A stretch of 64,000 nucleotides of DNA from Stenopsyche tienmushanensis (Eukaryota; Arthropoda; Insecta; Trichoptera; Stenopsychidae), in contig WACJ01000108.1 of assembly GCA_008973525.1 (NCBI GenBank), positions 62,001-126,000 of the forward strand, written 5' to 3'. Below the pieces are notes generated by a model. It ran no database searches. It saw only the letters and a list, made by a program, of their open reading frames with translations, and was not told where the DNA came from. Made by a program: the position numbers and the translations under genes. Below are positions 61,700-64,000 of this stretch, piece by piece (positions within the stretch are counted from its first letter, which is position 1; every line of letters starts with the position of its first letter).

Positions 61700-64000
61700 T
61701 TATGCAGTTGCTTTGTTTCGCCTTTTATTTAATAAAGCATTGTTGCTCTGATCCAATGTTTTAATTTGTACCTAAAAAAAGATGCAAGGTGAGTAATCAG
61801 CGACACTGGCGTAAGACAAATTTCATTCGATATTTTAAAAATATTTACTTGATCATAGTCTACGCGCATCGTTGCTAAAGAACGAGTCATTTCGTCTTGC
61901 ACTTCAACCCATGCTTCTCCGGTTTCGCGTAACAGTCTTCCGGTATGCAATGGAGTTTGTGGTACATAGTGATGAGCACTAACCCACCTACTGTGCATTA
62001 CCTACGATCAAATTCTTACATTACTAACATTTTTATCATAAATTAAATGCAAAAATATCATTGTCTATTAGATAGATATTCCCATAAGTTATGTCGTTTA
62101 TTTTTAATGCATTATCTATCACCTTTCCTTTAAATCATCTATGATGTCTTCGCAAAATCCAGCAGGTTTTGACTAAAAAATAAAGGAGGGAGGGACAGGG
62201 AGGTCCATCGCACTTCCAAGCATGTACCTAGATCGAATATACAACCTGTAACAGCTCTCGAAACTAATAACACTGGTCTAGTGTAAGACTAATTGAATGT
62301 TTTACAGATAGAAAAGAAGTTCGGAGAGGTAGAAATAGATAGGAAGAAAAGTTCAGCCAAGTGGCTGAGCGGTGGCCTCTGCTGAAGGGCTTGATTGTGT
62401 TTACTTCTACTATTGTGAGAGATGTGTGATTCTACTACTCTGGCTGAAAATAGTCTTCTATAGAACTGTAATTTGATCTTGTAAAAAATATTCCATAGAA
62501 CGAAATGCGTGCATTTTGCCTGTATCATACATTCACCCAGAGCCGTAACGAGGGTATGAAGCGCCTGTGGCAAGTATCTAACTTGCGTCCCCCGCCCCCC
62601 GGATAGTCCCAGAAGTACCCGACTTAGCGTAAAGATGGCGGCTAAAAGAGAAAGGAGGGGCCACAAGGTCTGTGTCCAACCGGTCCGCTTTTCGGACTTC
62701 TGAGATGACGAATGAATGTCTCACGATCGGATACCATACCCGAACATGTCTACAGCATGATTACAAACGCTTATAACAAAATGAAGTTGACGAAGAAGAC
62801 CCACCCAGGGCTGTTAAAATTTTACAATCGCTCGAAAATATTGTTGTCTTTATTTTATTATGGGCTGAGTCAGTTTAATGTTTAAGCGAAGAAAGGAGAG
62901 ATTAAATAACTAAGTATATTTTATAAAAACGGAGAGAGTTAAATAGTGTTGATTGAGTGTGGGAAGTTTGTAAAGACTGAGTAGTTTTCTTCGGAAGACA
63001 GTGGAAAACTACTTTGGACGACCTTTTTGATGAGCAAAGAGCCCAGTTCCTCCTTTCTTTGTAATGTTTTTTTCTTCTTTTACATTTGAATAGAAACTCC
63101 ATTTTTCATCACCAATCACCAAGAAATGGCATTAAGAAGATGGCGCATTAAGAAGACGACATAACTTATGGGAACATCTAATAGATGGAATTAGACAAAA
63201 TTAAGATGATTACCGTAAAAAATAAAAAGGAAATTTTCAATGATCAAAATTATGATAAAATTTAAGATAATAAAATGGAATATATAAAAAAAAACATTAA
63301 TTTTAAGCATAACACACAGTACATTAGGTTTAGCAATAAAAAAATAAACTTCCAATATCATGCCTGTATTAAATTGTTAGTTTTTATCACTAGTATAAAA
63401 TCATATCAGTAATATTAATAGCATTATAACTGCATACCTGTTGTATATTAAGTCTTTCTGACGGGTTTACTGATAACATTCCTTTAATCAAATTTTTTGC
63501 ATCTTTTGAAACGTTAGACCATTCAGGATCTGGAAAATCATATTGTCCTAATCTTATTCTCTGTAACAAGCAAATAAACATAAGCTAAATTTATCTTTTA
63601 GTATATTACATAGTACACATAAGCTAATTAAATCAAAAATAATATTTTTTTGTGTGTATCAGAAAGAGCCAATATTTTAAAATATTAAAATACATCCAGT
63701 AAATTTCATGTCGATATAAATAAAATTCAGAAAGTTATAGGCCGACGAAAAAAAGCTGAAGCAGATATGAAATTCAGAGCGCTTGCTTGGATTGATGCGA
63801 CGCTATAAGCCACAACAGATACGTGCTAGGTCGGGGCGCCAGCTTTTGTATGCTGGTGTCATCCTCCATCGCCAAATTAACCGTTAAGATCCTCCCTATG
63901 CTTCAACATCGAAACAAAACAAAATTCCCCTCAATTGAAAATAAACTTACTTTTTTCATTCCTGGGGATATAGCAAGACCGTGGTTTGAATAAAACGGTG
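61700..64000 (-). CDS. MAPKAPK2: MAP kinase-activated protein kinase 2, C-terminal half
   Basis: Minus-strand exons: 63951 to beyond the right edge, 63560-63438, 62001-61849, 61771-61700, all in phase 0. The visible protein reads PFYSNHGLAISPGMKK, RIRLGQYDFPDPEWSNVS, LLSVNPSERLNI-type lobe end, then YVPQTPLHTGRLLRETGEAW, SLATMRVDYDQ and a basic tail NALLNKRRNKATA. This is the end of the kinase C-lobe, the regulatory helix and the nuclear localisation signal of MAPKAPK2, the kinase activated by p38. The p38 docking basic cluster lies in the last exon. The N-terminal kinase lobe and active site are outside the window. The 1.4 kb intron 62002-63437 has a GC-richer block (62520-62760) that I could not identify. 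Confidence 0.92.

Noticed and set aside
1..64000. CRISPR arrays, operons, bacterial promoters, tRNA or rRNA genes
   Set aside because: I saw no regularly spaced repeats, no cloverleaf with the A and B box pattern and no rRNA; the DNA is eukaryotic with introns.

Overview
The window reads as nuclear DNA of an insect. It is AT-rich, its genes are split by GT-AG introns, it carries a ZAD-type zinc finger gene (an arthropod family), and it contains many decayed mariner transposons plus an R1-clade retrotransposon fragment. I cannot name the order or species. I rebuilt the gene models by hand from splice sites, reading-frame phase and remembered family features; no alignment was run.

Layout, left to right: PAXBP1/GCFC1-like gene (+, 705-8249, 17 exons); ZAD-C2H2 zinc finger gene (-, 9085-11002); a short secreted protein (+, 12168-12564); Mediator subunit MED28 (+, 12966-20018, possibly extended to 21642); GNPTAB-like N-acetylglucosamine-1-phosphotransferase (-, 24747-29557); ribosomal protein S3A (-, 30284-32808) with two C/D-box snoRNA-like sequences in its introns; NDC80 (+, 33650-37955); a PTP-ER/PTPRR/STEP-type tyrosine phosphatase (+, 39975-46673) followed by a partial duplicate of itself (49728-50338); QTRT2, the accessory subunit of queuine tRNA-ribosyltransferase (-, 50857-53684); a PAF-acetylhydrolase Ib catalytic subunit (+, from before 54398 to 56589); and the 3' half of MAPKAPK2 (-, 61700 to the right edge).

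The genes belong to unrelated housekeeping and signalling pathways. There is no operon-like logic, only ordinary head-to-head pairs (RpS3A/NDC80, QTRT2/PAF-AH) and tail-to-tail pairs (PAXBP1/ZAD, MED28/GNPTAB). Introns and intergenic DNA hold mariner remnants of several families (one nested inside another), deletion derivatives with clear inverted ends, and at least three palindromic MITE-like families.

The most striking observation is in the phosphatase gene. Five tandem copies of a kinase-interaction motif (L-[LI]-[QE]-R-R-x-S-N-x-S-L-T-[LI]-N-[LI]) lie upstream of the catalytic domain, where, as I recall them, the mammalian relatives carry one. The same gene has four apparent frameshifts in its long 5' exon, large insertions inside the catalytic domain, and a recent partial duplicate downstream. 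Other points worth checking are the snoRNA pair in RpS3A, an RG-repeat reading frame behind the MED28 stop codon, and the mariner-in-mariner insertion.
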